From: Micromonospora humi
Lineage (GTDB): Bacteria; Actinomycetota; Actinomycetes; Mycobacteriales; Micromonosporaceae
Length of the DNA stretch: 64,000 nucleotides
Assembly (NCBI RefSeq): GCF_900090105.1
Contig: NZ_FMDM01000013.1
Span: 1-64,000 of the forward strand
Reading direction: 5' to 3'
In this document: positions 26,787 to 36,451 of the stretch, one piece after another
Numbering within the stretch: the stretch's first letter is position 1
How the letters are laid out: each line of letters opens with the position of its first letter
The notes under the pieces: model-generated
The model's database searches: none
Told to the model about the DNA's origin: nothing
The model's input: the letters and a program-made list of their open reading frames with translations, nothing else
Position numbers and translations under genes: made by a program

Positions 26787-29700
26787 ATGCAGGCGTACCG
26801 GTTGGTGCGCCGGCCCGGCGGCGCGGGGGCGGGGGTCACCCACGACGCCGGGGCGGGGCAGGGGGTGAGCCGGTCCGACGGGCCGGCCGTGACGGAGCCG
26901 CGATCCGGGGGGTCGACGGGCGATGCCGCGCACCCTTCGATCGAGGCCGCGCAGCCCGGCCGGCAGCCGACCGGAAACCAGGGCCGCACCGCGGGCGACC
27001 GGCGTCGGGCCGACCCGGTGCAGGCCGAGGTCGTCGCGCACACCGGGGGGCCGATGCTGGTCGTGGGCGGTCCCGGCACCGGGAAGACCGCCACCCTGGT
27101 CGAAGCGGTCGCCGCCCGGGTGGCCGAGGGCGTCGACCCGGAGCGGGTCCTGGTGCTCACCTTCGGTCGGCGTGGCGCCACCGAGCTGCGCCGGCGGATC
27201 GAGGCACGGATCGCCGGGGACGGGCACCGCGTGGTCCGCGAGCCGCTGGTCCGCACGTTCCCCGCGTACGCCTTCGGGCTGCTCCGCCGTGCCGCCGCCG
27301 AGCGGGGTGAGCCCTCACCGCGGCTGCTCACCGGCCCGGAGCAGGATCTGATCATCCGCGAGCTGCTCGACGTCGTCGGCGCGGAGCCCGGCGACGACCC
27401 GGTCGGCTGGCCGGAGGACCTGCTTCCCGCGCTGCGCACCCGGGCGTTCGCCCAGCAGCTCCGCGACCTGCTGATGCGGGCCGCCGAGCGGGGGGTCGGC
27501 CCGGTCGAGCTGGCCCGGCTCGGCGAGAAGCTGGGCCGCGCCGACTGGCCGGCCGCCGCCCGCTTCCTCCGGGAGTACGTCGCGGTGCTCGCGCTGCGCG
27601 ACGTGAGCAACCGGGGCTCGATCGCGTACGACCCGGCGGAGCTGGTGCGGGCCGCCACCGGCATGCTGCTCGACGACCCGGAGCTGCTCGCCGCCGAGCG
27701 CCGCCGCCTGACCCACGTCTACGTCGACGAGCTGGCCGACACCGACCCGGCCCAGGTGGACCTGCTCGCCGTGGTGGCCGGCGGCGGCAAGTCCCTGGTC
27801 GCGTTCGCCGACCCGGACTCCTCCACGTACGCCTTCCGGGGCGCCGACCCGGCCGCGGTCGCCACGTTCGGCCACCGGTTCCGCACCGCCTCCGGCGCGC
27901 CGGCCGCCCAGGTCGTGCTGACCACCTCCTACCGGGCCGGCCCGGCGCTGCTGGCGGCGACCGCCCGGCTCGCCCGCCGGCTGCGCGGCCCGGCGGCGCA
28001 CCGGCGGCTGCGCCCGCTCCCCGACGCGCCGGCCGGCGCGGTGGACGTCCGCACCTTCCGCTCGGCCACCAGCGAGTCGGCCTGGCTGGCCCACACCCTG
28101 CGCGAGGCGCACCTGCTGGACGGGGTGCCCTGGTCCCGGATGGCGGTGCTGGTCCGGTCCACCGGGCGACAGCTCCCGTCCCTGCGGCGCGCCCTGCACA
28201 CCGCGGGTGTGCCGACCGTGGTGCACGGCGAGGACCTGCCGCTGCACCTCCAGCCGGCGGTGGCCCCGCTGCTGCTCCTGCTCCGCTGCGCGCTCGACCC
28301 CGACCGGCTGGACGAGGAGGCGGCCGTCGCGTTGCTGCACTCGCCGTTGGGCGGCGCCGACCCGCTGGCCGAGCGGCGGCTGCGGCAGGGGCTGCGGGCG
28401 CTCGCGCTGGCCGGCGGCGACCGTCGCCCCTCCGGCGAGCTGCTGGTGGAGGCGCTGCGCGACCCGGCCGAGCTGGCCACCATCGAGCGGCGGTGGGCGG
28501 CGCCCGCGCAGGCCGTGGCGCACCTGTTGGCGACCGCCCGACAGGCCGCCGCCGCGCCCGGCGCCACCGCGGAGGACGTGCTCTGGGCGGTGTGGCGGGA
28601 GAGCGGGCTGGCCGAGCGCTGGGCCGGGGCGATCACCCGCGGCCGGGCGGCCACCGGCGAGCACGAGACGGCCCGGCGCTGGCGGGCCGAGGCCGCCGAC
28701 CGTGACCTGGACGCCGTGCTGGTGCTCTTCGACGCGGCGGCCCGGTTCACCGACCGGCTGCCGGGGGCGCGCGCCGAGGTCTTCCTCGACCACGTGCTCG
28801 GCCAGGAACTGCCCGCCGACACGCTCGCCGCCGCCGCGGATCGGGGTGAGGCGGTACGCCTGCTCACCGCGCACGCCGCCAAGGGCCTGGAATGGGACCT
28901 GGTCGCCGTCGCCGGGGTGCAGGAGGGCGTCTGGCCGGACCTGCGACTGCGCGGCAGCCTGCTCGGCTCCGAGCGACTGGTCGACGTGCTCGCCGGCCGG
29001 GCCGACGGGGCCGGGCTGCGGGCCAGCCTGGTCGGGCAGACGTCGGCGTTGCTGGACGAGGAGCGCCGGCTGTTCCACGTCGCGGTCAGCCGGGCTCGGC
29101 GCCGGCTGCTGGTCACCGCGGTCGCCTCCGCGGCGGTCGGCGGCGACGACCACGAGGAGCAGCCGAGCCGGTTCCTGCACGAGCTGGCCGCGACCGACCC
29201 GCCCGCCACCGGTGCGGGCGGCGCCGCCCCGCCGGACCCGAACGGCGGCAGCCCGGACGGCGGCGTCGCCCCGAACGGTGGCCCGAAGGGCACCGGCCCG
29301 AACGGCGGCAACCCGGACAGTGGTGCCGGCGCGAACGGTGGTGCCGGCGCGGACGGAGGAGTCGACCCGGACGGTGCCGCCGGTGGGGGACGGGCGGCGG
29401 ACGGGCCGGTGCCGCACGGCGACGAGCACCCTCAGGACGGGCCGCCCGGCGTCCTGCCGGTGACCCTGCCGCCGCGCGGGCTCACCCTGTCCGCGCTGGT
29501 GGCGGAGCTGCGTACCGCGATCACCGACCCGGCGGCACCGATCACCCGGCGGCACGCGGCGGCGGGCGAGCTGGCCCGGCTGGCCGCCGCCGGGGTGCCC
29601 GGCGCGCACCCGGACGACTGGTGGGGGTTGCGCGGCCTCTCCGACGACCGGCCGCTCGTCGACGACGGCGAGCCGGTGCGGGTCACCCCGTCGGCCATGG

Positions 29701-30461
29701 AGAGCGCGTTGCGGTGCAGCCTGCGCTGGCTGCTGGAACGGCACGGGGGTAGCGGGCCGGCCAGCGCGGCGCAGGGCGTCGGCAACCTGGTGCACGCCGC
29801 CGCGATGCTGGCCGAGGACGCGAGCGTCGACCGGGAGGCGCTCCTGGAGTACGTGGCCGCCCGGTTCGACGCGATCGAGCTGGCCGCCCGCTGGATGGTC
29901 GGCCCGGAACGGGAGCGCGCCGAGGCGATGGTCGACAAGCTGCTGCGCTGGCTGGCCGGCAACCCGCGCCGGCTGCTCGCCATCGAGCACGAGTTCGCGG
30001 TCCGGCTCGACGACCCGACCCGGCCGATCGAGCTGACCGGTCGGGTCGACCGGCTGGAGGTCGACGCCGAGGGCCGGCTCGTGGTGATCGACCTGAAGAC
30101 CGGCAAGTCCACCGCGGTCACCGAGCGGGAGGTCGCCGAACATCCGCAGCTCGGCGCCTACCAGGCGGCGGTCGAGGCGGGCGGGTTCGCGGAGTTCGGC
30201 GCGGAGTCCGGCGGCGCGGCGCTGGTGCAGCTCGGCACCGGCGCGAAGGACGCCCGGGAGCAGGCCCAGGCCGCGGCCGGCGAGGGCCCGGAGGCCGGCT
30301 GGGCCACCGCGCTGGTCCGCCGGACCGCCGAGACGATGGCCGCGTCCACGTTCGCCGCGGTGGCCAACTCGAAGTGCCGGGTCTGCCCGGTACGCACCAG
30401 CTGCCCGGTCTCCGGCCAGGGTCGCCAGGTGGTCGAGCCGCCGCCGGAGAGCCGGCCGTGA
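26787..30461 (+). CDS. adnA: ATP-dependent helicase-nuclease subunit AdnA
   Basis: About 1224 aa, a UvrD-like motor fused to a C-terminal RecB-family nuclease. Walker A is GGPGTGKT (about 95-102). The motif II region reads YVDELADTDPAQ rather than DEYQDT, so it is degenerate. LTAHAAKGLEWDLV and DEERRLFHVAVSRARR are motifs V and VI. The nuclease end has RVDRLEVDAEGRLVVIDLKTG and a Cys cluster CRVCPVRTSCP, as in Fe-S AddB-type nucleases. A Gly/Asn/Asp/Pro-rich linker lies at about 810-895. Start is uncertain: ATG at 26787, preceded by GGTGGG, or 26778. With AdnB it resects double-strand breaks. Confidence 0.88.
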   Translation: MQAYRLVRRPGGAGAGVTHDAGAGQGVSRSDGPAVTEPRSGGSTGDAAHPSIEAAQPGRQPTGNQGRTAGDRRRADPVQAEVVAHTGGPMLVVGGPGTGKTATLVEAVAARVAEGVDPERVLVLTFGRRGATELRRRIEARIAGDGHRVVREPLVRTFPAYAFGLLRRAAAERGEPSPRLLTGPEQDLIIRELLDVVGAEPGDDPVGWPEDLLPALRTRAFAQQLRDLLMRAAERGVGPVELARLGEKLGRADWPAAARFLREYVAVLALRDVSNRGSIAYDPAELVRAATGMLLDDPELLAAERRRLTHVYVDELADTDPAQVDLLAVVAGGGKSLVAFADPDSSTYAFRGADPAAVATFGHRFRTASGAPAAQVVLTTSYRAGPALLAATARLARRLRGPAAHRRLRPLPDAPAGAVDVRTFRSATSESAWLAHTLREAHLLDGVPWSRMAVLVRSTGRQLPSLRRALHTAGVPTVVHGEDLPLHLQPAVAPLLLLLRCALDPDRLDEEAAVALLHSPLGGADPLAERRLRQGLRALALAGGDRRPSGELLVEALRDPAELATIERRWAAPAQAVAHLLATARQAAAAPGATAEDVLWAVWRESGLAERWAGAITRGRAATGEHETARRWRAEAADRDLDAVLVLFDAAARFTDRLPGARAEVFLDHVLGQELPADTLAAAADRGEAVRLLTAHAAKGLEWDLVAVAGVQEGVWPDLRLRGSLLGSERLVDVLAGRADGAGLRASLVGQTSALLDEERRLFHVAVSRARRRLLVTAVASAAVGGDDHEEQPSRFLHELAATDPPATGAGGAAPPDPNGGSPDGGVAPNGGPKGTGPNGGNPDSGAGANGGAGADGGVDPDGAAGGGRAADGPVPHGDEHPQDGPPGVLPVTLPPRGLTLSALVAELRTAITDPAAPITRRHAAAGELARLAAAGVPGAHPDDWWGLRGLSDDRPLVDDGEPVRVTPSAMESALRCSLRWLLERHGGSGPASAAQGVGNLVHAAAMLAEDASVDREALLEYVAARFDAIELAARWMVGPERERAEAMVDKLLRWLAGNPRRLLAIEHEFAVRLDDPTRPIELTGRVDRLEVDAEGRLVVIDLKTGKSTAVTEREVAEHPQLGAYQAAVEAGGFAEFGAESGGAALVQLGTGAKDAREQAQAAAGEGPEAGWATALVRRTAETMAASTFAAVANSKCRVCPVRTSCPVSGQGRQVVEPPPESRP

Positions 30462-30489
30462 GCGCGCGCCGTCGGACGAGGACCGGACC

Positions 30490-33400
30490 ATGACGACACA
30501 GCCGGCGCTGTTCGGCGTCACCGGCACGCCCACGCCCCGGACCGCCGACGCGGGCCCCCGCTACACCCCGATCGAGCTGGCCAAGCTGCTCCGGCTGCCG
30601 GCGCCCACCCGGGAGCAGGCCGCGATCATCGCGGCGCCGGTGGAGCCGCTGCTGGTGGTCGCGGGCGCCGGGTCGGGCAAGACCGAGACGATGGCCGCCC
30701 GGGTGGTCTGGCTGGTCGCCAACGCGTACGTGCGCCCCGAGCACATTCTCGGGCTCACCTTCACCCGCAAGGCGGCCGGCGAGCTGGCGCACCGGGTGCG
30801 GACCCGCCTCGACCAGCTCGTCCGCCGGTTGGGCCGGCCGCGCCGGGACCCGCGCGACGACCCGTTCGCGGGCGAGCCGACGGTGTCCACCTACCACTCG
30901 TACGCCGGGCGGATCGTCACCGAGCACGGGCTGCGCGCCGGCTACGAGCCGACCACCCGGCTGCTCACCGAGGCGTCCCGCTGGCAGCTGGTCGACCTGC
31001 TGGTGCGCAACTACGACGGGGACATGTCGGAGGTGGACCGGATGCCGTCCACCATCACCGACGCGGTGCTGGCCCTGGCCGGCGAGCTGGACGAGCACCT
31101 GGTCGACCCGGACGAGCTGGCCGGCTGGACCGGCCGCTTCTTCGCCGAGGTGCAGTCGCGTCCCGGCCGGGTCTACGCCGACGTGCGCAGGGCGCTCCAG
31201 CTCCAGCGGACCCGGCTGAAGCTGCTGCCGCTGGTCCGGGCGTACGGCCGGCGCAAGGACGACTTCGAGGCGATGGACTTCGCCGACCAGCTCGCCCGGG
31301 CGGCGCGGGTGGCCCGCGACCATCCGGGCGTCGGCGTGATCGAGCGGGACCGCTACCGGGTGGTGCTGCTCGACGAGTACCAGGACACCAGCCACGCCCA
31401 GGTGGTGCTGCTCAACGCGCTCTTCGGCGGTGGTCACCCGGTCACCGCGGTGGGCGACCCCTGCCAGTCCATCTACGGCTGGCGCGGGGCCAGCGCCGGC
31501 ACGCTCGACCGGTTCCCCGGCGAGTTCGCCCGCGCCGACGGCACGCCCGCCGACGTGCTCGGCCTCACCACGAGCTGGCGCAACCGGCCGGAGATCCTCG
31601 GCGTCGCCAACGCCCTGTCGGTGCCGCTGCGGGCGGCCGGCGCCCGGGTGCCGGAGCTGCACGCCGCGCTCAGCGTCCGCGACCCGATCCCGCACCGCAC
31701 ACCCGGCGGGCGGGCCGGCGGCACCGTGCACTGCGCGCTGCTGCCGACGTACGCCGACGAGGCCGACTGGATCGCGGACAGCGTGCTGGCGGCCTGGCGG
31801 GGCGCGGCCGGGATGCCTGGTGCGCTGCCCGAGCACATCCCGGCCGACCGCCGGCCCACCACCGCGGTGCTGGTGCGGCTGCGCAGCCAGATCCCGGCGA
31901 TCGAGGCGGCGTTGCGGGCCCGGGGGCTGCCGGTGGACGTGGTGGGCCTCGGCGGCCTGCTGGACACCCCGGAGGTACGGGACGTGGTCTGCACCCTGCG
32001 GGTGCTCGCCGACCCGACCGACGGGGCGGCGCTGCTGCGCCTGCTCACCGGCGCGCGCTGGCGGATCGGCCCACGTGACCTGGTCGCCCTGCACCGGCGG
32101 GCCCGAGCCATCGCCCGCAGCCGCCGGGAGCTGACCGGGGACGACGGTCCGGAGATCGTGGTGGACGCGCTGGACGAGGCGACGCTGGTGGAGGCGTTGG
32201 CCGATCTCGGTCCGGCGCAGGCCTACTCGGCGGAGGGGTTCGCCCGGCTGCGGTCGTACGGGATGGAGCTGGCGCTGCTGCGCTACCGGATGGACCAGTC
32301 CCTGCCGGAGCTGATCGCGGACATCGAGCGGAGCATCGGGCTGGACGTCGAGGTGGCGGTCCGGGCCGGCCGGGACGGCGCCGGGGACGCCGGGCTGGCC
32401 CGCGCCCACCTGGACGCGCTCGGCGACGTGGCGGCCCGGTTCAGTGGCGAGACGCCCGGCGCCACGCTTGCCGGTTTCCTCGCCTACCTGGCCGCCGCCG
32501 AGGACGAGGAGCGCGGGCTGGCGCCGGGCGAGGTCGAGGTGGTGGCGGGCGCGGTGCAGGTGCTCACCGCACACGCCGCGAAGGGCCTGGAGTGGGACGT
32601 GGTGGCGGTGGCCGGGCTCACCCGGGGCGTCTGGCCGGGGCCGGTGCGCGGCTCCGACCACTGGCTGGGCGGGCTCGGCGTGCTCCCGTTCCCGCTGCGC
32701 GGCGACGCGGACGGGCTGCCCGAGCTGGCCCTCGCGGAGGCGGCGGACCAGCGTGGGGTGGCCCGGGTGCTGGCCGAGTTCAGCGACGCCTGGCGGGCGC
32801 ACGACGAGCGGGAGGAGCGCCGGCTGGCGTACGTGGCGGTGACCCGGCCCCGTCGGCTGCTGCTCTGCTCCGGCTACTGGTGGGGGGAGGGGACGAAGCG
32901 GTTCCGCGGGCCGTCGGTGTTCCTCCGTGAGGTGCACGACACCGGCCTGTCCGGCACGGACGGGCACGTCATCGACGCCTGGGCGCCGGAGCCGGCCGGG
33001 GACGCGGTGAACCCGACCACCGAGACGGTGTCGCGCGCGGAGTGGCCGGCCGACCCGCTGGGCGGTCGCCGGCCGGCGCTGACCGAGGCGGCGGCGCTGG
33101 TCCGCCGGCACCTCGCCGACCCGGACGCGGCCCGCCGCGAGGCGGCCCTGCTGGCCTCCGTCGCCGTGCCCGCCGACGCGGCGGAGAGCGGGCCGGGCGG
33201 GACGAGCCCGGCGGAGGGCCCCGAGGGGCCGGTGCCGGTGGATCCGGAGGTGGCCCGGTGGCGGCGGGAGGCCGACCTGCTCCTCGCCGAGCAGGCGGAG
33301 CTGGCCCGCCGGGCCGAGGCGGTCGAGGTGGAACTGCCCGGGCAGCTCTCGGTGACCCAGCTCGTGGCGTTGCGCCGCGACCCCGAGGCGCTGGCCCGTA

Positions 33401-33936
33401 CGCTGCGCCGCCCGATGCCGACCGAGCCCAGCCCGTACGCCCGCCGGGGCACCGCGTTCCACGCCTGGCTGGAGCAGCGCTTCGGCGCCGACCGGCTGCT
33501 CGACGTGGACGAGCTGCCCGGCGCGGCCGACGAGGGCGCCGCGTCGGACGACGCGCTGACCGAGCTGCAGGAACGCTTCCTGGCCAGCGAGTGGGCCGAC
33601 CGGGTGCCGGTGGAGGTGGAGGTGCCGTTCGCCACGGTGATCGCCGGTGTGGTGGTGCGGGGCCGGATGGACGCGGTCTTCGCCCGCCCGGGCGGGCGCT
33701 ACGACGTGGTCGACTGGAAGACCGGCCGGCAGCCCGCCGGTCGGGAGGCCGAGGCGGCGGCGGTGCAGTTGGCGGTCTACCGGCTGGCCTGGGCGGAGCT
33801 GGCGGGCGTGCCGGTGGACCGGGTCGGCGCGGCGTTCCACTACGTCCGGGACGCGGTGACGGTCCGCCCGACCGACCTGCTCGATGCCGGCGGGCTGACC
33901 GACCTGGTGGCCGCCGTGCCAGAATTTTCGACGTGA
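30490..33936 (+). CDS. adnB: ATP-dependent helicase-nuclease subunit AdnB
   Basis: A 1148-aa protein with complete SF1 motifs: GAGSGKTETMAARVVWL (about 58-75), LTFTRKAAGELAHRV, VLLDEYQDTSHAQV (motif II intact), VGDPCQSIYGWRGA, LTAHAAKGLEWDVV and RRLAYVAVTRPRR. The C-terminal RecB-like nuclease has VVRGRMDAVF, VDWKTGRQP and AVQLAVYRLAWAEL. Its intact motif II suggests it is the main motor, while the AdnA motor is degenerate, as known for mycobacterial AdnAB. It starts 28 bp after adnA. Acidic Gly/Pro linkers occur near 900-920. Confidence 0.92.
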   Translation: MTTQPALFGVTGTPTPRTADAGPRYTPIELAKLLRLPAPTREQAAIIAAPVEPLLVVAGAGSGKTETMAARVVWLVANAYVRPEHILGLTFTRKAAGELAHRVRTRLDQLVRRLGRPRRDPRDDPFAGEPTVSTYHSYAGRIVTEHGLRAGYEPTTRLLTEASRWQLVDLLVRNYDGDMSEVDRMPSTITDAVLALAGELDEHLVDPDELAGWTGRFFAEVQSRPGRVYADVRRALQLQRTRLKLLPLVRAYGRRKDDFEAMDFADQLARAARVARDHPGVGVIERDRYRVVLLDEYQDTSHAQVVLLNALFGGGHPVTAVGDPCQSIYGWRGASAGTLDRFPGEFARADGTPADVLGLTTSWRNRPEILGVANALSVPLRAAGARVPELHAALSVRDPIPHRTPGGRAGGTVHCALLPTYADEADWIADSVLAAWRGAAGMPGALPEHIPADRRPTTAVLVRLRSQIPAIEAALRARGLPVDVVGLGGLLDTPEVRDVVCTLRVLADPTDGAALLRLLTGARWRIGPRDLVALHRRARAIARSRRELTGDDGPEIVVDALDEATLVEALADLGPAQAYSAEGFARLRSYGMELALLRYRMDQSLPELIADIERSIGLDVEVAVRAGRDGAGDAGLARAHLDALGDVAARFSGETPGATLAGFLAYLAAAEDEERGLAPGEVEVVAGAVQVLTAHAAKGLEWDVVAVAGLTRGVWPGPVRGSDHWLGGLGVLPFPLRGDADGLPELALAEAADQRGVARVLAEFSDAWRAHDEREERRLAYVAVTRPRRLLLCSGYWWGEGTKRFRGPSVFLREVHDTGLSGTDGHVIDAWAPEPAGDAVNPTTETVSRAEWPADPLGGRRPALTEAAALVRRHLADPDAARREAALLASVAVPADAAESGPGGTSPAEGPEGPVPVDPEVARWRREADLLLAEQAELARRAEAVEVELPGQLSVTQLVALRRDPEALARTLRRPMPTEPSPYARRGTAFHAWLEQRFGADRLLDVDELPGAADEGAASDDALTELQERFLASEWADRVPVEVEVPFATVIAGVVVRGRMDAVFARPGGRYDVVDWKTGRQPAGREAEAAAVQLAVYRLAWAELAGVPVDRVGAAFHYVRDAVTVRPTDLLDAGGLTDLVAAVPEFST

Positions 33937-34164
33937 TCTCCCCACCGGGCGAGATCCGTGGTACGTTGTCCTCGTTGCAGTTTTGGTTTCCAGAGACTCT
34001 GTGTGCGCCTGGCGGATTGTGGCCCCAGGCGCTCTTTGTTGTGTCCGGAGTTCTCCGGGCGGGGCGACCAGCAGCGACAGGCACGCCACGCAGCAATGCG
34101 TGGGGTGCTCCTCTCCGGCTCGCAACACGTGCGGGCCGACCGTTCCGTCAAGGAGACGAAACAC
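33937..34164 (+). promoter_or_regulatory. Promoter and long 5' leader of cspA
   Basis: The gap before the cold-shock gene holds no ORF with support. A promoter-like stretch (TACGTTGTCC around 33962) would give a leader of about 180-190 nt. Long structured leaders are known for cold-shock mRNAs, where they control stability and translation. AGGAG at 34150-34154 is the ribosome site. No consensus cold box could be verified. Confidence 0.4.
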
Positions 34165-34368
34165 ATGGCAATTGGCACCGTGAAGTGGTTCAACGCTGAC
34201 AAGGGCTTCGGCTTCATCACCCCGGACGACGGCGGCGCTGACGTCTTCGCTCACTTCTCGGCGATCCAGACCTCCGGCTACCGGAGCCTGGACGAGAACC
34301 AGCGGGTCGAGTTCGAGGTGACCCAGGGCCAGAAGGGCCCGCAGGCGGAGAACATCCGCCCGCTCTGA
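34165..34368 (+). CDS. cspA: Cold-shock protein CspA
   Basis: A 67-aa single-domain OB-fold RNA chaperone. GTVKWFNADKGFGFITPD contains RNP1 (KGFGFI) and DVFAHFSAI is RNP2. It binds single-stranded RNA and melts structure at low temperature. ATG at 34165 has AGGAGAC about 9 nt upstream. Two hairpins follow, and 214 bp downstream lies a DEAD-box RNA helicase, a functionally related partner in cold adaptation. Confidence 0.96.
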   Translation: MAIGTVKWFNADKGFGFITPDDGGADVFAHFSAIQTSGYRSLDENQRVEFEVTQGQKGPQAENIRPL

Positions 34369-34391
34369 TCTTTCAGATCAACCGGCACCAC

Positions 34392-34415
34392 CACCACGCC
34401 CCGCCGGGCGTGGTG
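34392..34415 (+). terminator. Hairpin after cspA
   Basis: 10-bp perfect stem 34392-34401 with 34406-34415, loop CGCC, starting 23 nt after the cspA stop. No U-run. Likely terminator or mRNA 3'-end stabiliser. Confidence 0.6.
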
Positions 34416-34416
34416 C

Positions 34417-34490
34417 ACGGGCCGGCCCGCCGCGCCGCCCTCCCGCCAGTCGGGACGTGGCGCGCCGAGGCGGGCCGGCCCGTACCTTTT
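34417..34490 (+). terminator. Second hairpin in the cspA-DEAD helicase gap, followed by TTTT
   Basis: 34417-34431 pairs perfectly with 34469-34483 (15 bp, 37-nt loop), then ACCTTTTC. It may be a back-up terminator for cspA or a 5' leader structure of the RNA helicase. The two cannot be separated from sequence alone. Confidence 0.5.
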
Positions 34491-34582
34491 CGGTTCGTGC
34501 TTGTGACCACCGGCCACGCCGGTGACGCGCCGCTGGTCGGCGCCCTTCCTCGACACGTGCCGCCTCGAGGAAGGCTTTCCGC

Positions 34583-35836
34583 ATGACCACGACCATGCCC
34601 ACTTTTGCCGCCACCGGCCTGGCTCCGGCGCTCGTCTCCGAGTTGGTCGCCCAGGGCATCACCGCGCCGTTCCCGATCCAGTCGGCCACCCTGCCCGACT
34701 CGCTCGCCGGCCGGGACGTGCTCGGCCGCGGCCGGACCGGCTCCGGCAAGACGCTCGCGTTCGGGCTGCCGCTTCTGCACCGCACGGCCGGCCACCGGGC
34801 CCGCCCCGGCCGCCCGCTCGCCCTGGTGCTGGTACCCACCCGGGAACTGGCCGCGCAGGTGACCGCCGCGCTCACCCCGTACGCCGCCGCGCTCGGGCTG
34901 CGCTGCGCCACCGTGGTCGGCGGGCTCTCGCTGACCCGCCAGGCGGACGCGCTGCGCGCCGGCGCCGAGGTGCTGGTGGCCACGCCGGGCCGGCTGCACG
35001 ACCTGATCGACCGGGGCTCCGCCCGCCTGGACCAGGTGGCCATCACCGTGCTGGACGAGGCGGACCAGATGGCCGACATGGGCTTCCTGCCGCAGGTGAC
35101 GAAGCTGCTGGAGCAGGTCGCTCCGGGCGGTCAGCGGATGCTCTTCTCGGCCACCCTGGACCGGGGCGTGGACCGGCTGGTCCGCCGCTTCCTGACCGAC
35201 CCGGTGACGCACTCCGTCGACCCGGGCACCGCCACGGTCACCGCGATGACGCACCACGTGCTGCACCTGGAGCCGGAGGACAAGCCGGGCGCGCTGGCGA
35301 ACATCGCCGCCCGGGAAGGCCGCACCATCGTCTTCATCGCCACCAAGCACCGCGCCGACCGGGTGGCCCGCCAGTTGCTGGCCAAGGGCGTCCGCGCGGC
35401 CGCGCTGCACGGCGGCAAGTCGCAGCCGCAGCGCACCCGGATCCTGGAGCAGTTCCGCACCGGCCAGGTCACCGCGCTGGTGGCCACCGACGTGGCGGCC
35501 CGCGGCATCCACGTCGACGGGCTGGACCTGGTGGTCAACGCCGACCCGCCCACGGAGGCGAAGGACTACCTGCACCGCGGCGGCCGGACCGCGCGGGCCG
35601 GGGAGTCGGGCACCGTGGTCACCCTGGTCCTGCCGGAGCAGCGCCGCGACGTGGCCCGGCTGATGAGCACCGCGGGAATCAATCCGCAGACCACCCGGGT
35701 ACGCCCCGGCGACGCGGAGTTGGGCCGGCTGACCGGGGCGCGCGAGCCCTCCGGCACGCCGGTCACCATCACGCCGCCGGCCGCCGCGCACCCCGCCCCG
35801 GGTACGCGTCCCCGCCGCCGCCCGCGCCGGCGCTGA
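34583..35836 (+). CDS. DEAD-box RNA helicase
   Basis: 417 aa, ATG at 34583. The full set of motifs is present: Q motif FPIQSATLPDSLAGRD, GRTGSGKT, PTRELAAQV, TPGRLHDL, VLDEADQMADMGF, FSATLDRGV, IFIATKHRADR, ATDVAARGIHVDGLDLVVN and HRGGRTARAG. The C-terminal 60 residues are a short basic tail (RPRRRPRRR), as in RhlE-type enzymes. It unwinds RNA in ribosome assembly or decay. Its position after cspA suggests cold-linked expression. The stop codon is part of a 35-bp tandem repeat. Confidence 0.93.
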   Translation: MTTTMPTFAATGLAPALVSELVAQGITAPFPIQSATLPDSLAGRDVLGRGRTGSGKTLAFGLPLLHRTAGHRARPGRPLALVLVPTRELAAQVTAALTPYAAALGLRCATVVGGLSLTRQADALRAGAEVLVATPGRLHDLIDRGSARLDQVAITVLDEADQMADMGFLPQVTKLLEQVAPGGQRMLFSATLDRGVDRLVRRFLTDPVTHSVDPGTATVTAMTHHVLHLEPEDKPGALANIAAREGRTIVFIATKHRADRVARQLLAKGVRAAALHGGKSQPQRTRILEQFRTGQVTALVATDVAARGIHVDGLDLVVNADPPTEAKDYLHRGGRTARAGESGTVVTLVLPEQRRDVARLMSTAGINPQTTRVRPGDAELGRLTGAREPSGTPVTITPPAAAHPAPGTRPRRRPRRR

Positions 35837-36053
35837 CCGGCTGTCCCCGCGGTCGTTCCCGGCGCCGCTGACCGGCTGTCCCCGCGGTCGTTCCCGGCGC
35901 CGCTGACCGGCTGTCCCCGCGGTCGTTCCCGGCGTCCCTCCCGCGGTCGTCCCGGCGTCGCTGACCGGTCGTCCCCGGGGTCGTTCCCGGCGCTGGTGAC
36001 CGGCCGTCCCGTGCGGAGGTTCCCGGCGTCGCCGACCTGCCGTTTCCCGGCGT
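35831..36053. repeat. 35-bp minisatellite starting on the DEAD-helicase stop
   Basis: Three near-identical units are at 35831-35865, 35866-35900 and 35901-35935. Shorter and decayed copies follow to about 36053. Each unit opens CGCTGACCGG, so the helicase TGA (35834-35836) is repeated. The region to 36195 has no supported gene. Confidence 0.88.
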
Positions 36054-36195
36054 GACCGACCGGTCGCGAGGCGTGTTCTCGCTGAGTCGGGGATCAGCGG
36101 ATGTTCAGTCGGGTGGCCGACTGTCCGTTGCCGGCGGGGCGACCATGCTGGGTCCGGGCGGTCCGCAGGGGCCGGCCGGATGCGGAGGGGCGACC

Positions 36196-36360
36196 ATGGC
36201 GGGTGACGCCGGCCCGGGCGGGGCCCGGGAGGTGCTGCTGGTGCTCGCGGTCGCGGGCGCCGGCCTGGCGCTCGCCGTGGTGGCCGCGTTCGGCCCCTGG
36301 CACCCGGCGGTGGACGGTCCGCAGGACCGTGGCGCTGCCCGCACCTTCAATCCCGGCTGA
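36196..36360 (+). CDS. Small single-pass membrane protein, 54 aa
   Basis: It starts MAGDAGPGGAREVLLVLAV at an ATG with GGAGGGG 5 nt upstream. Residues 11-33 form one hydrophobic helix (VLLVLAVAGAGLALAVVAAF); a short Pro/Asp-containing tail ends FNPG. No family recognised. The good ribosome site and clean helix support it, but it could be a chance ORF in GC-rich DNA. A longer in-frame start at 36052 would have a repetitive N-terminus. Confidence 0.45.
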   Translation: MAGDAGPGGAREVLLVLAVAGAGLALAVVAAFGPWHPAVDGPQDRGAARTFNPG

Positions 36361-36451
36361 CCGGTCGGACCGACGGGTGCGGGTGCCTTGTCGGGCCACC
36401 GGGCGCGTCACCCTGCGTGACGCCCGGTGGAGAAATAGTCGCCGACAAGCG

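Noticed and set aside
36052..36360. 102-aa form of the small membrane protein
   Set aside because: The first 48 residues come from decayed minisatellite DNA; the inner ATG has the better ribosome site.
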